A stretch of 64,000 bases of DNA from Puia dinghuensis. Its GTDB lineage: Bacteria; Bacteroidota; Bacteroidia; Chitinophagales; Chitinophagaceae. A program made the position numbers and the translations under genes. The DNA lies in the NCBI RefSeq assembly GCF_014642875.1, contig NZ_BMJC01000005.1:434001-498000 (forward strand). The letters run 5' to 3'. Within the stretch, counting starts at the first letter, position 1, and each line of letters opens with the position of its first letter. This document shows positions 16,439 to 26,440 of the stretch, piece by piece. Below the pieces are notes generated by a model. The model saw nothing but the letters and a program-made list of their open reading frames with translations, was not told the origin of the DNA and made no database searches.

Positions 16439-18556
16439 CTACAAACTAAAACTTCCGCCAACGGTATAATACCGGCGATTATCCAGCAGATCAGAGCTCT
16501 TGCTGCGCACCAGTCCCCGGCTTTCCACAAAGAGTTCCAGCACCTGCGCATGCGGTAATCTCCACCTGTAATCCATGTAGATATTGGGCACCAGCACGGA
16601 GTTAAGTTTCGGCCCCTCCACAGTGTAGTTATTGGCATATATCTGCGTCGGCTGGCCAAAATGGTACAACAGGTCGAGGCCGGCAGTGAAGTCCTGCACC
16701 TGCCAGCGGTTCACCCATCCGCCAGTCCAGGACAGGTGCTCATTGTCCAGATCTCCTGTTGGCGGGTACGAGGAATAAGAGAAGAAAAGCGATCCAAAAA
16801 AAGGTGGGAATGAGGTATAATTCTTATACTTCACAGCCGTAGCATTGAGCCCTGTCTGCCAAACGACTCCGGTCCGATCCACGACTTTGAACCGGACATC
16901 GATATGATGCAGGGTACTTTTCCATTCCAGCAGATTAGCCGCACTACTGTCCGGACCGTTACCGATCGTACCCAATTCCCCCGGCGTGGTAAATTGCCGT
17001 CGCTGATAAGTATATCCCAGTTGCCACTGGCCGTTCGCCGTGGTAAAGGTGGCGCCCGCCTCTTCTGTCCAATACACCGGTGGAGGTTGCAACCGGACAT
17101 AGTAGGTGTTTATCGTCGTACCAAAACCAAAGGACGTATTGACAAATTTCGGATGATTGACATCCGCCAGGGAATAAGGAGCCCCTGCATGGTAAAAATC
17201 AGATAACGAATAATCATCCACAAAGACCCGCGGCCGCTGCGCATACGAGCCGAAAAACCGTAGGCTGGCCCCACCGGCCTTCTGGTTGAAACGAAGCACA
17301 TCCACCCCCAGGCCCACATATGGATACACCGTCCTGCTCCCCGAATCCCGCCCATGGCTCAGGTTCATTTGCACCCCGCCCTGGAGGTCGAACGCCCGCC
17401 CAAATCGAAGTTCGGCGCCCGGCGAGAGGTAAAGCAGGTCGCCCTTCTGCTCGTTAAACGAACCCAGCGCCGGTGGTTGCGGCGTCGTGAGATTGCTAAA
17501 ACCAGCTATTCCGTAATAGCCCGTAGCATACGCACTCTTCTCATGGATGTGCTCATACAAAAAATTCACGGCAGGCACAAAATGCCAGTTGCCTGCCCTC
17601 AGGTCATAGCTCAACCGGTCGCGAACCAGCAGCTGACTCACCTTCACCGCCGTCTCTGCTGCAACAAACGTCACCTGGCGCTGCGGGGTAGTAAGTGAAG
17701 AATCATACGTCTGATAGGAGAAGTTCTCAGAATGCTCCAAATACTGCGCCTGCAACGTGTTTGTCAGTCCCGGCAACAGATCGCTATACCAGGCCAGGGA
17801 TGGCATCAGCAGATGGGCAGGTTCATCCCGCGTCACATGATAAGAGGTCTGATAGCTCACAGTATCCAGATCGACCTTCACCGACTGCGGAGCATAGCCC
17901 ATCCGCAATTCGACGACATTACCCTTCGCCGGCCGCCAGGTAAAATAGCCATTCAAGCGCCAGCGCTGCAGGTTCACCGGCGTCGTCACATGTACCTGCG
18001 CCCCATCATGCTCAGGCAACACATCCCGCACCCAATCCGCCGAAACGCCAACGCTCACTTTGTCCAGGTTGCGGTAAGCACCAAGATAATATTGATGGTA
18101 TGCGCGGTTAAAGGTGTTATACCCATTCCCGTTGGCATTCACAATCCCCGCTTGTCCCGCAACCCGCAAGCCACTCTTCCCCTTCCCCCGCTTCGTAGTG
18201 ATCACCACCAGTTCTTGCTGCGTGCCGCCATAAGCCGCGGCGCCGGCGGCATGCTCCACCAGGGTCACTTCCTCGATATCGAAAATGGGATAGATATCGA
18301 CGTCCGTCACCGGATTGCCGTCTACCACATAGGCAACTGTCATCGGTTGGGTATAAGCGCCATAAAACCACGCGGCAATGGCGTCACTAAGGTTTGTGAA
18401 AGGCATTTTCTCCAGGGCGGCGCCCTTGATGGTCAGGGTCTGGGTAAGCCCCTTGTCCAGGGATAACCAGCCTATATCTATGCGCGCACTGTCTCGTTGG
18501 CTCCAACCGGTCAGGGCAGGAAGCAGGGTCATAAGTAGTAAGGAGGTCTTTTTCAT
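16439..18556 (-). CDS. SusC/RagA-like TonB-dependent outer-membrane protein (short form)
   Basis: 705-residue outer-membrane protein with a signal peptide (MKKTSLLLMTLLPALTGWSQ). A plug-like segment at about 25-130 includes AYVVDGNPVTDVDIYPIFDI, the region where SusC proteins have VxVDGxP and DIxxIEVLK. It is followed by long amphipathic beta strands with many aromatic residues and a C-terminal strand ending YYTVGGSFSL. It lacks the N-terminal carboxypeptidase-like domain and is shorter than the about 1000 residues of typical SusC, and no SusD gene is adjacent, so it may be a solitary TonB receptor. A TTTG-N19-TATATTGT arrangement lies 20-50 bases upstream, an imperfect promoter. Confidence 0.82.
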   Translation of the reverse strand: MKKTSLLLMTLLPALTGWSQRDSARIDIGWLSLDKGLTQTLTIKGAALEKMPFTNLSDAIAAWFYGAYTQPMTVAYVVDGNPVTDVDIYPIFDIEEVTLVEHAAGAAAYGGTQQELVVITTKRGKGKSGLRVAGQAGIVNANGNGYNTFNRAYHQYYLGAYRNLDKVSVGVSADWVRDVLPEHDGAQVHVTTPVNLQRWRLNGYFTWRPAKGNVVELRMGYAPQSVKVDLDTVSYQTSYHVTRDEPAHLLMPSLAWYSDLLPGLTNTLQAQYLEHSENFSYQTYDSSLTTPQRQVTFVAAETAVKVSQLLVRDRLSYDLRAGNWHFVPAVNFLYEHIHEKSAYATGYYGIAGFSNLTTPQPPALGSFNEQKGDLLYLSPGAELRFGRAFDLQGGVQMNLSHGRDSGSRTVYPYVGLGVDVLRFNQKAGGASLRFFGSYAQRPRVFVDDYSLSDFYHAGAPYSLADVNHPKFVNTSFGFGTTINTYYVRLQPPPVYWTEEAGATFTTANGQWQLGYTYQRRQFTTPGELGTIGNGPDSSAANLLEWKSTLHHIDVRFKVVDRTGVVWQTGLNATAVKYKNYTSFPPFFGSLFFSYSSYPPTGDLDNEHLSWTGGWVNRWQVQDFTAGLDLLYHFGQPTQIYANNYTVEGPKLNSVLVPNIYMDYRWRLPHAQVLELFVESRGLVRSKSSDLLDNRRYYTVGGSFSL

Positions 18557-18656
18557 ATGCAGTTTTGAGTACGACAATATAGGTCGTATCCCCGATTCCG
18601 CAAAACTCCCCCATCCTAATCAGCCGTTAACACCCTTACATACTCTACAAACGCCT

Positions 18657-21020
18657 CTATTCGCTACGCAAACTCCTCGCCGGATTGGCCAGCCCCGCCC
18701 GGATAGCCTGATAGCTCACCGTCAGCAAGGCGATAGCCATCGACAGAACAGCCGCCAGCGCAAATACCCACCATTCTATCTTCACCCTGTAAGAATAATC
18801 CTGCAGCCACTTGTACATGGCATACCAGGCGATCGGCGCCGCCACCACGAAAGATACCAGCACCAGCATCAGGAAATCCTTCGACAACAGGGCCGTGATC
18901 CCCGCCACCGAAGCCCCCAACACCTTACGCACTCCTATTTCCTTCACCCGGTTCTCCGCCATATAGGTCGCCAGCCCAAACAACCCCAGACAGGAGATAA
19001 AGATCGTCAGCACCGCAAAAAGCCCGGCCAGCGTGCCGATTCGCTTCTCTTCGTCGAACTTCTTCGAATAGTCCTCATCGACGAAATGATGTTCGAAAGG
19101 ATACTGGCGATTGTACTTCTTGAAGATGGCCTCCGCCATCCGCAGGTTGTCTGCCGTCAGCCGCGCCGGATTCAGCCGCATATTAATGACGCTGAACCAG
19201 GTCTCCCTGGCTCCCAGGATCACCAGCGGCCGGATAGGACTATATGGCGACTCCATGATATAATCCTTTACCACTCCCACTACATGGAAATGTATAGTAT
19301 CATCTGTAATGATCTGGCCGATCGGGTCTTTGAAATGCATGGCCTTCACCGCCGATTCGTTCAGCAGGATAGCATTGCTGTCCGTAGGGTACTGTCGCAG
19401 GTCCAGGTCTCTGCCCTGAATTAACCGCATACCCGTGGTAGTTACCAACCCCTCGTCTGTCACCACCCGGTTGAAATCGGTCTTGTCGTTGGGATCCTTT
19501 CCCGTCCACCCAAACCCCCAGGTGTCACTCCAGCTATCGGTCAGCGGCGCGCTCGTTTTGCACACCGACAACGCCACACCGGAAGATAACAGCTCCTGTT
19601 TGATCAGCGCGTAGTTCTTGTATATATCCCCCTCCATAAAATGAAAGATCAGGTTGGCCCGGTTATAACCCACCTCCCTGTCCCGCGCATAGTTGATCTG
19701 CTGCGTAACGATTATCGTACAGATGATCAGCGTGATGGCAAAGGTAAACTGCAACACCACCAGCACCTTCCTCGGCGTCACCAGCGCATTCGCCGCCCTA
19801 AACGTACCCTTCAGCACCTTCACCGGCTGAAAGGAAGAAAGGAAAAAAGCCGGATAGCTCCCCGCCAGCAGCCCCGTGAACAGGATGAACACCAGCCCCG
19901 ACAACCAGAACCAGGGATTCCCAAACGGAATATACAGCTGTGCCCCCGTAAGCGTGTTGAAGCCCGGCAGGCTCAGCAGCACGATACCGATCGCCACCAA
20001 TGCCGCCAGAAAGGATAACAACACCGACTCGCCGATAAACTGACTTATCAACCGGCTCCGCGGCGCCCCCACCACCTTGCGGATCCCTACTTCCTTCGCC
20101 CGCCGCTCGCTCCTTGCCGTACTCAGGTTCATAAAATTGATACACGCGATCAGCAGGATAAAACCCGCAATGACACCAAACAACCGGACAAATACGATTA
20201 GGCCCCCATCCTCCACCGTCCCCTTGAAACTGGAATAAAGCCTCCAGCGGCTGATGGGGTAAAGAAACATCTCCCAATGCTTCTCCGAACTGTCATACCG
20301 CGTTTTCATCACCTTCACTTTTGGCGCCGCGGAAGCCAGCGTGGCGTTGGATTTCAGGAGTACATAGGTACGCGTCGAATTATTCCCCCAGTTGACGTCA
20401 TCCCCGAATAACCTCCGGTTGTAGCTCCAGGGAAGCAGATACTCGAAGTCAAACCGCGTATTGTGGGGCAGGTCTTTCAACACTCCGGTCACCGTAAAAT
20501 TCTCCTTATCATCGATGCGGACCACCTTCCCCATCGCCTCTTCCCTGCCAAACAGGGTCCGTGCCAGCGACTGGGTGATGACGACCCCATGAAAGTCCAT
20601 CAGGGCCGTCGCCGGATTACCTTCCACCAGCGGGAAACTGAATACCTGCAAGAAAATGGAATCCACCACATTCCCCAACGACATTATCCGCTTGTCCCCC
20701 ACGCTGAACAGCCGATGGTTAGCCCAATCCACCCGGCATGCGTGCTCTACTTCCGGCAGATCGCGCTGCAGGGCCGACGCCAGCACCCTGGGAGTAGTAT
20801 TCCAGCAATGCATCTCTCCGCTGAATTCCGCCCGGTTCCAGGCCTCGTAGATCCTGTCCCGCTTCTCATGAAAGCCATCATAGCTCACCTCATTATGGAT
20901 CCATAACAAAATGAGGATTGCGCTGGCCATCCCAACCGCCAGACCGGTAATATTGATAAAAGAAAAACCCTTGTTTTTCCAAAGGTTGCGAAAAGCTACT
21001 TTTAAATAGTTCTTAAACAT
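18657..21020 (-). CDS. FtsX-like ABC transporter permease
   Basis: 787-residue inner-membrane permease, paralogue of the gene at 4039-6474: same start pattern ([18 protein letters not shown]), first span about 20-42, MacB-like periplasmic domain, three-span FtsX block near 285-410, second periplasmic domain and final three-span block near 670-780. The conserved [13 protein letters not shown] precedes the last block. No ATPase is encoded next to it. It is divergent from msrB with a 133-base gap, and the next minus-strand gene is the SusC-like protein 100 bases downstream. Role probably in envelope transport or stress; substrate unknown. Confidence 0.93.
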   Translation of the reverse strand: MFKNYLKVAFRNLWKNKGFSFINITGLAVGMASAILILLWIHNEVSYDGFHEKRDRIYEAWNRAEFSGEMHCWNTTPRVLASALQRDLPEVEHACRVDWANHRLFSVGDKRIMSLGNVVDSIFLQVFSFPLVEGNPATALMDFHGVVITQSLARTLFGREEAMGKVVRIDDKENFTVTGVLKDLPHNTRFDFEYLLPWSYNRRLFGDDVNWGNNSTRTYVLLKSNATLASAAPKVKVMKTRYDSSEKHWEMFLYPISRWRLYSSFKGTVEDGGLIVFVRLFGVIAGFILLIACINFMNLSTARSERRAKEVGIRKVVGAPRSRLISQFIGESVLLSFLAALVAIGIVLLSLPGFNTLTGAQLYIPFGNPWFWLSGLVFILFTGLLAGSYPAFFLSSFQPVKVLKGTFRAANALVTPRKVLVVLQFTFAITLIICTIIVTQQINYARDREVGYNRANLIFHFMEGDIYKNYALIKQELLSSGVALSVCKTSAPLTDSWSDTWGFGWTGKDPNDKTDFNRVVTDEGLVTTTGMRLIQGRDLDLRQYPTDSNAILLNESAVKAMHFKDPIGQIITDDTIHFHVVGVVKDYIMESPYSPIRPLVILGARETWFSVINMRLNPARLTADNLRMAEAIFKKYNRQYPFEHHFVDEDYSKKFDEEKRIGTLAGLFAVLTIFISCLGLFGLATYMAENRVKEIGVRKVLGASVAGITALLSKDFLMLVLVSFVVAAPIAWYAMYKWLQDYSYRVKIEWWVFALAAVLSMAIALLTVSYQAIRAGLANPARSLRSE

Positions 21021-21153
21021 GGGAAAAGCGGTTTCCTATAGGACGGCCGTCAAAATGAAATGTTGCAGCAATTCTAACAAAATCATCACTTTTCATCCTT
21101 TAACAAACCCTTCCCCTCTTTCTTTCGTTAATTTGATATACAAACAAAATATC

Positions 21154-21690
21154 ATGAGACTCGCAATCCTGGCTTTCGCCATTCTTTTATCCCTCAGCGT
21201 CCTGCCCGCAGCAGCGCAATCAAAAAACCCGAAATATCCCGATCCGCCGGTAGCCACCTCGGCGACAAAATACCCCATGGTCCTCCCCGATGCCGAATGG
21301 AAGACCCGCCTTTCTCCCGAGCAATATTATATCCTTCGGCAGCAGGGCACCGAAAGGGCCTTCTCGGGAAAATATGATCACTTCTACGAAAAAGGGACAT
21401 ACTATTCCGCCGCATCCCTTCAGCCGGTGTTCAGCTCGGAGACCAAGTTCAATTCCCACACCGGCTGGCCCAGTTTCTTCGCCCCGATAAACCCCGATGC
21501 GGTCCGCCTCGTAAAAGACGACAGCTATGGCATGGAAAGATGGGAAGTAGTGGACAGCAAAAGCGGCTCCCACCTCGGGCATGTGTTCGATGACGGCCCC
21601 GCCCCCACCGGCAAACGGTATTGTATGAATTCGGCAGCCCTCATCTTCGTCCCCGAAGGCGGCAAGCCCCCCGTCAGCTCAAAAAATTGA
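21154..21690 (+). CDS. msrB: Exported peptide-methionine (R)-S-oxide reductase, zinc-less form
   Basis: 178-residue protein that reduces methionine-R-sulfoxide in oxidised proteins. A signal peptide (residues 1-22, ending AAAQ) sends it to the periplasm. Family motifs are GWPSF (104-108), [10 protein letters not shown] (140-149) and RYCMNS with catalytic C157. The two CxxC zinc motifs are absent: their places are taken by S85/S88 and D134/S137. It is therefore a zinc-less MsrB, a known variant class. The start at 21154 was chosen because it opens the signal peptide. msrA follows 22 bases later, so the pair repairs both diastereomers of envelope methionine sulfoxide. TTAATTTG at 21128 is a near match to a -7 element. 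Confidence 0.94.
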   Translation: MRLAILAFAILLSLSVLPAAAQSKNPKYPDPPVATSATKYPMVLPDAEWKTRLSPEQYYILRQQGTERAFSGKYDHFYEKGTYYSAASLQPVFSSETKFNSHTGWPSFFAPINPDAVRLVKDDSYGMERWEVVDSKSGSHLGHVFDDGPAPTGKRYCMNSAALIFVPEGGKPPVSSKN

Positions 21691-21712
21691 TCCAACAACA
21701 AGTAACATAACA

Positions 21713-22357
21713 ATGAAAAAATTACTCTTCACACTCAGCAGCTTCTTCCTCCTGGCCGCCTGTGGTAATTCCCAGCCGGTGAACATCCCGGTAAAAGAAT
21801 CCGACAAGCCATCCCCCAATGAAGCCGTTGCCTATTTTGCCGAAGGCTGCTTCTGGCACACAGAGATCGTCTTTCAAAGCCTTGTCGGCGTTCGCGACGC
21901 AGTATCCGGCTATGCCGGCGGAACGGACAAACATCCGGATTACGAAACGGTCTGCACCGGCGCCACCGGCCACGCCGAGACTGTTGCAGTTTACTACGAT
22001 CCCTCGAAAATTTCTTACTCCACACTCGTAGCCGCCTTCTTCGCCAGCATGGACCCCACGGAGTTGAACCGCCAGGGCCCCGATGAAGGCACCCAATACC
22101 GGTCGATCGCCTTCTACCGCAACGAACAGGAGAAAAAGATCATCGAAGCCGAGATCGCAAGGCTCACGGCTGCCAAAACATACCCGCGCAAGATCGTTAC
22201 CGAGGTGGCCCCCTTCGCCGCATTCTACCCCGCGGAAGCCTACCACCAGGAATACATCAAGAACCACCCCGGCAATCCCTACGTCGAACACGTTTCCATC
22301 CCCGACTGGCTCCGGTTCAAAGAAGCCAACAAAGGAAAATTCAACTTCAAATCCTGA
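21713..22357 (+). CDS. msrA: Peptide-methionine (S)-S-oxide reductase, lipoprotein
   Basis: 214-residue lipoprotein with a signal peptide ending in lipobox LAAC (C17). The MsrA catalytic motif GCFWHTE starts at 45 with nucleophile C46 (GCFWGAE or GCFWCTE in most homologues), followed by VSGYAGG (substrate pocket) and DPTELNRQGPDEGTQYRS. It reduces methionine-S-sulfoxide. No further cysteine follows C46, so thioredoxin-like recycling must use the 1-Cys route or a partner. It is in an operon with msrB. A perfect 10-base stem-loop follows the stop and overlaps the end of the opposing ggt gene. Confidence 0.95.
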   Translation: MKKLLFTLSSFFLLAACGNSQPVNIPVKESDKPSPNEAVAYFAEGCFWHTEIVFQSLVGVRDAVSGYAGGTDKHPDYETVCTGATGHAETVAVYYDPSKISYSTLVAAFFASMDPTELNRQGPDEGTQYRSIAFYRNEQEKKIIEAEIARLTAAKTYPRKIVTEVAPFAAFYPAEAYHQEYIKNHPGNPYVEHVSIPDWLRFKEANKGKFNFKS

Positions 22358-22361
22358 CGAT

Positions 22362-22391
22362 GGTGGTAGGGGGCGACAGCTCCCTACCACC
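22362..22391. terminator. Perfect 10-base stem-loop between convergent msrA and ggt
   Basis: GGTGGTAGGG (22362-22371) and CCCTACCACC (22382-22391) with a 10-base loop. One arm lies inside the last codons and stop of the gamma-glutamyltransferase gene. There is no U-tract on either strand, so it may protect 3' ends or act as a weak two-way terminator. Confidence 0.45.
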
Positions 22392-24282
22392 CTATCCCAT
22401 AATCCTCCCCATTATTACTACTCCCACCCCATATAGTCCCATGCTTCGCATCGAGAAAAATAGCGTTGATAGGCCCACTCGTACGATCCCCATACGTCGG
22501 GATATATCCCATCTGTCGCAACTCTTTCCGCACATAGGGCGGCGTAACATTGCCAAGCAGGATATGCCCCGGCCGGGGCCGCCGGTCTTCCAGCCGCTCG
22601 CCGCCAAGCGATAACCACAACTGGTCAGAATTGATATTTGGGGCCTCCGTCGCCTCCTGCACCGTCATCCCAAACTCTGCCATGTCGAGGAAAAATTGCA
22701 ACAGGTTCTGATCCTGCGTATCCCCACCCTGCACACTAAAACAGAGATAAGGCTTGCCGTCCCTCAACGCCAGACTCGGGGTCAGCGTCACCCGCGGACG
22801 TTTATGGGGAGCTACTACATTAAAAGGATCGATAATAGAATCCAACACAAAGCTCTGCATCCGCTGGCTCATCCCGACACCCGTGTGCCCCGCGATACAG
22901 GCCGGCGTCCAACCCCCACTCGGGGTCACTGAAATAACCCAGCCATCCTTGTCCGCAGCCTCGATACTCGTCGTCCCTCGCCACAGCCTGTCATGATATA
23001 GTTCTTCATCTACCATCGCCGTCTCATTCATCGCCCCACTCGCCCCCGACCCGCCCCGCATCGACGGCTTACCAAACGTTGCCCGTTCTTTCAACAGATC
23101 GGTAAAAGGATTCACGCGCCCCTCGAAAGGATAGGGGTCTCCCGGCTGAATATCCGCCGCCACATGATCGAAATTGATCAGCTTCGCCCGCTCTTTCGCA
23201 TACTCCTTGCTCAACAATCCCTTCATCGGCTGCCCCGTCGAAAAATACGGATCGCCATAGTAGAAATCCCTGTCGGCAAACGCCAGGTTCATCGCCTGGC
23301 ACACCGTATGGATATACCGGCTGCTATTATACCCCATCCCCTTCAGATCGAAATTTTCCAAAATATTCAACGCCTGCAACATCGCCGGCCCCTGTGTCCA
23401 CTGCTGCAACTTATAAACTTCGACACCCCGGTAATTGACATGCAACGGTTCTTCTTCCATCGGCTTCCACGCGGCCATATCTTCGAGAGTGATCAATCCA
23501 CCCTGCTCCTGGCAGCCCCGCACAAATTCCCTGGCGATATCGCCTTTATAGAAACGGTCATACGCCGCATAGATCGCTTCCTTACGCGTCTTCTTATGTT
23601 TCAGCGCATCCTGCTCCGCCTCCACCATCCTGGTAAGGGTCTCGAGCAGGTCTTTCTGCACAAAGACCTCCCCCGCCTCGGGCGTTTCTCTTGCCTCTCC
23701 GGGATGCGTAAGGAACAAAGCCTTGCTATAAGGCCATTCCTTCAACCGCCGCTTCTGTGCCTCGAAGCTGTTTGCTGTCTGCGCTTCTATCGCATAACCC
23801 TTCGCCATTTCCATCGCAGGCGCCAGCACCTCCTTCAGGCTCATCGTCCCATATTCGGCAAGCATATAACAAAGCCCACCCGGTGTACCCGGAGTGACGG
23901 CGGCCAGGGGTCCATATTCCGGCGGGAAATTATAACCCTTGCTCTTGAAAAAAGCCGGCGTAGCGCCCGTAGGCGCAAATCCCAGCGCATCGATGGCGAT
24001 CACCTTTCCCGTCTTTGGATTATAAATAAGGGCCTGCGTCTCCCCACCCCAGCACAACACATCCCACATCGTACACACCGCCCCCAGCATGGCACAGGCA
24101 GCATCGATGGCATTGCCGCCCTTCTGAAAGATCTGCGCACCGGCCTCGGCCGCCAGCGGCTTACCGGTCACCGCCATCCAGTGATTGCCATGCACCGGCG
24201 GCTTTTCCGTCAACTGCCCACGCGTCACTAAAGATACAAGCAGCAATGCCGCCCAGCTGAGCCTACTTTTGTGCGTCCACAT
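22384..24282 (-). CDS. ggt: Gamma-glutamyltransferase (glutathione hydrolase)
   Basis: 632-residue N-terminal nucleophile hydrolase that cleaves gamma-glutamyl bonds of glutathione and related peptides in the periplasm. A signal peptide (about residues 1-22) is present. The precursor should cleave itself before the catalytic Thr at about 437 in RGTTSIEAADKDG, giving large and small subunits. The small subunit shows VISVTPSGGW and FSVQGGDTQDQ (the GG oxyanion loop). The start ATG lies inside the 3' end of the upstream proline-iminopeptidase-like gene (20-base overlap), indicating translational coupling. Together they would release Glu and small peptides for uptake. Confidence 0.93.
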   Translation of the reverse strand: MWTHKSRLSWAALLLVSLVTRGQLTEKPPVHGNHWMAVTGKPLAAEAGAQIFQKGGNAIDAACAMLGAVCTMWDVLCWGGETQALIYNPKTGKVIAIDALGFAPTGATPAFFKSKGYNFPPEYGPLAAVTPGTPGGLCYMLAEYGTMSLKEVLAPAMEMAKGYAIEAQTANSFEAQKRRLKEWPYSKALFLTHPGEARETPEAGEVFVQKDLLETLTRMVEAEQDALKHKKTRKEAIYAAYDRFYKGDIAREFVRGCQEQGGLITLEDMAAWKPMEEEPLHVNYRGVEVYKLQQWTQGPAMLQALNILENFDLKGMGYNSSRYIHTVCQAMNLAFADRDFYYGDPYFSTGQPMKGLLSKEYAKERAKLINFDHVAADIQPGDPYPFEGRVNPFTDLLKERATFGKPSMRGGSGASGAMNETAMVDEELYHDRLWRGTTSIEAADKDGWVISVTPSGGWTPACIAGHTGVGMSQRMQSFVLDSIIDPFNVVAPHKRPRVTLTPSLALRDGKPYLCFSVQGGDTQDQNLLQFFLDMAEFGMTVQEATEAPNINSDQLWLSLGGERLEDRRPRPGHILLGNVTPPYVRKELRQMGYIPTYGDRTSGPINAIFLDAKHGTIWGGSSNNGEDYGIGW

Positions 24283-25285
24283 CTTTTAGAAATTTTATAA
24301 GTCCCGGAAAATAATGTTGCTGATCATCCCACATGTCACAATGACTCCCCTCAGGACAATATACATAGCTCCCCTGCTTCACCTGGTGACTCATCCATTC
24401 CATATACTTGGGGTCCATCGTATCGAATTCCCCGCCGATGGTCAGGGTAGGAACGGTTATCTTCCCCAGGTCTTTACTCCTGTCCCACCTGATCAGCCGT
24501 CCCCCCGTCTTGAACTCGCTCGGCCCCTGCATCGTCACATAAATACCCTCGCTTAGATGCTTAAAGAGCCGGTTCAGGGGATCCGGCCACTCCGCCAACC
24601 GGCACAAATGCTGCTTGTAATATTCATTAAAGACCAGCGCCTGGTATACACTATCCTTATAAAGCCCCTTGTCTTCATAACGCTTCAGCGAGTCGACAAG
24701 CGATTGACGCATCTTCGCCCTCAGAACACCGTTGTATTTCTCATACTCCGGCATGCTGGCCATCATATTGGAAATGATCAATCCCTTCAGATTAGCCTGG
24801 TATTTAAAGGCATATTCCATCGCCAGGATACCACCCCAGCTATGACCCAACAGGTAAAAATTATTCTTGTTCAACCCCAGCGCCTGTCGCACCTGTTCTA
24901 CTTCCTCGACAAAATGCTCCGTCGTCCACAGGCTGCTGTCGTTTGGCTGATCACTATACCAGGAATCCAACTGGTCATAATAAATAAACTCGACCCCCTC
25001 CTTCGGCAGGAAGTTCTCGAAACACTCGAAATACTCATGGGTACCGCCGGGTCCTCCATGCAACAACAACAACCTGATCTTCGGATTACTCCCAAACCGC
25101 TTGGTCCAGACATGGAATTTCCCCTTGGGCGTGGTGATCTCCACCATCTTTATATTCCCTGCCTGCACCCCGCTATCCTGCGTGGCGAAATAGTCCGCCA
25201 ACGTCGCTTCCTGCACCGGCTGGGCGCACCGGGTCAGGCAAAACAAGGCCATGGCAAGTAAACAGCAATATCTCATAAGACTCAT
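24263..25285 (-). CDS. Alpha/beta hydrolase, proline iminopeptidase-like lipoprotein
   Basis: 340-residue hydrolase of the S33 type. An N-terminal signal ends in a lipobox-like LTRC at about residue 20. The HGGPG oxyanion motif (about 76-80) and nucleophile elbow GHSWGG (Ser near 148) are typical of prolyl aminopeptidases and related amidases. The catalytic His is probably in PEGSHCDMWDD near the C-terminus (about residue 320). It probably releases N-terminal proline from small peptides at the cell envelope. A second ATG at 25276 is equally possible. Its end overlaps the gamma-glutamyltransferase start by 20 bases; both are in one operon. Confidence 0.88.
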   Translation of the reverse strand: MSLMRYCCLLAMALFCLTRCAQPVQEATLADYFATQDSGVQAGNIKMVEITTPKGKFHVWTKRFGSNPKIRLLLLHGGPGGTHEYFECFENFLPKEGVEFIYYDQLDSWYSDQPNDSSLWTTEHFVEEVEQVRQALGLNKNNFYLLGHSWGGILAMEYAFKYQANLKGLIISNMMASMPEYEKYNGVLRAKMRQSLVDSLKRYEDKGLYKDSVYQALVFNEYYKQHLCRLAEWPDPLNRLFKHLSEGIYVTMQGPSEFKTGGRLIRWDRSKDLGKITVPTLTIGGEFDTMDPKYMEWMSHQVKQGSYVYCPEGSHCDMWDDQQHYFPGLIKFLKDVDAQK

Positions 25286-25339
25286 TTTTTACGTAGTAAA
25301 ATACAAAATCCTACATTCATCTCTCTAACTACTCCATTT

Positions 25340-26413
25340 ATGAGAAAGCTTCTCCTCCTGCTTCCGGCCCTCCTGCTGGCCGCTGCCCATCTTTCTGCAC
25401 AGCTGCCTGACTCCACCGAAGTGGACTACCAACTGCCAAACTTCACCTTCCAAAGCGGTGAAACCCTCCCTGTACTCCGGCTGCATTATACTACCTTCGG
25501 CAAGCCCATAAAAGACAACACCGGGAAAGTGATCAACGCCGTCTATATCATGCACGGAACAACTGGCAACAGTCATAATTTCACCAACTCACTCTTTGCC
25601 GGCCACCTTTTCCAAAAAGGGCAATTGCTCGACGCAACCAAATATTACATCATCCTCCCCGACGGCATCGGCCATGGCAGATCCAGCAAACCCAGCGACG
25701 GCCTGCACATGAAATTCCCCCAATACACGTATGAGGACATGGTCAGGGCGGATTATACCGTCCTTACCCAAAAAATGGGTATCAATCATCTTCGCTTAAT
25801 CATAGGAACCTCAATGGGTGCAATGCATTGTTGGCTCTGGGCGGAGACCTACCCCGATTTCATGGATGCCTGCATGGCCAATGCCAGCCTGCCAATAGCC
25901 ATCGCCGGCCGCAACCGCATGTCCCGCTACGCAGCCATCCAATGCGTCGAATCCGACCCGGCCTGGAAAGGCGGAGAATATACAACGCCTCCGGTGGTCG
26001 GCCTGCGCGGCGCCTACACTTCGCTGTTCTGGATGACAAGCAGCCCCTATAACTTGCAGAAAAGATCACCCACGCGCGAACAGGCGGAAAAAGCCTATGA
26101 TATCGCTGTTGAAAATTTCATCCGCAGCCAAGACGCAAACGATATGATCTATGCTTTCGATGCCTCGCGATACTACAACCCCGAACCAAAGCTGTCCACG
26201 ATAAAATGCCCCTTCTTCGCCGTCAACTCCGCCGACGACGAGGTCAACCCGCCGGAATTGGGCGTCATGGAAACAGCCATAAAAAAGGTTCCCAAAGGAA
26301 GATATATCCTCATCCCCTGGTCGGAAAGAACTTCCGGCCACGGCACCCACACCAACCCCACTGTATGGGGCGATTATCTAAAAGAATTAATGAACAGCAG
26401 CGGACCAAAATAG
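25340..26413 (+). CDS. Secreted MetX-like alpha/beta hydrolase
   Basis: 357-residue alpha/beta hydrolase with a signal peptide (MRKLLLLLPALLLAAAHLSA). It has the homoserine O-acetyltransferase (MetX) layout: LRLHYTTFGKP near 35, oxyanion VYIMHGTTGN near 69, nucleophile elbow GTSMGAMH (Ser near 157), an acidic residue in FFAVNSADDEVNP (about 300) and a His in SGHGTHTNP (about 335). Because it is exported, a role in methionine biosynthesis is unlikely; secreted members are usually annotated simply as alpha/beta fold hydrolases, perhaps esterases. It is divergent from the proline-iminopeptidase gene with a 54-base gap. Confidence 0.86.
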   Translation: MRKLLLLLPALLLAAAHLSAQLPDSTEVDYQLPNFTFQSGETLPVLRLHYTTFGKPIKDNTGKVINAVYIMHGTTGNSHNFTNSLFAGHLFQKGQLLDATKYYIILPDGIGHGRSSKPSDGLHMKFPQYTYEDMVRADYTVLTQKMGINHLRLIIGTSMGAMHCWLWAETYPDFMDACMANASLPIAIAGRNRMSRYAAIQCVESDPAWKGGEYTTPPVVGLRGAYTSLFWMTSSPYNLQKRSPTREQAEKAYDIAVENFIRSQDANDMIYAFDASRYYNPEPKLSTIKCPFFAVNSADDEVNPPELGVMETAIKKVPKGRYILIPWSERTSGHGTHTNPTVWGDYLKELMNSSGPK

Positions 26414-26440
26414 CCCCGCATCCTACTGCTCGCCGGCCGG

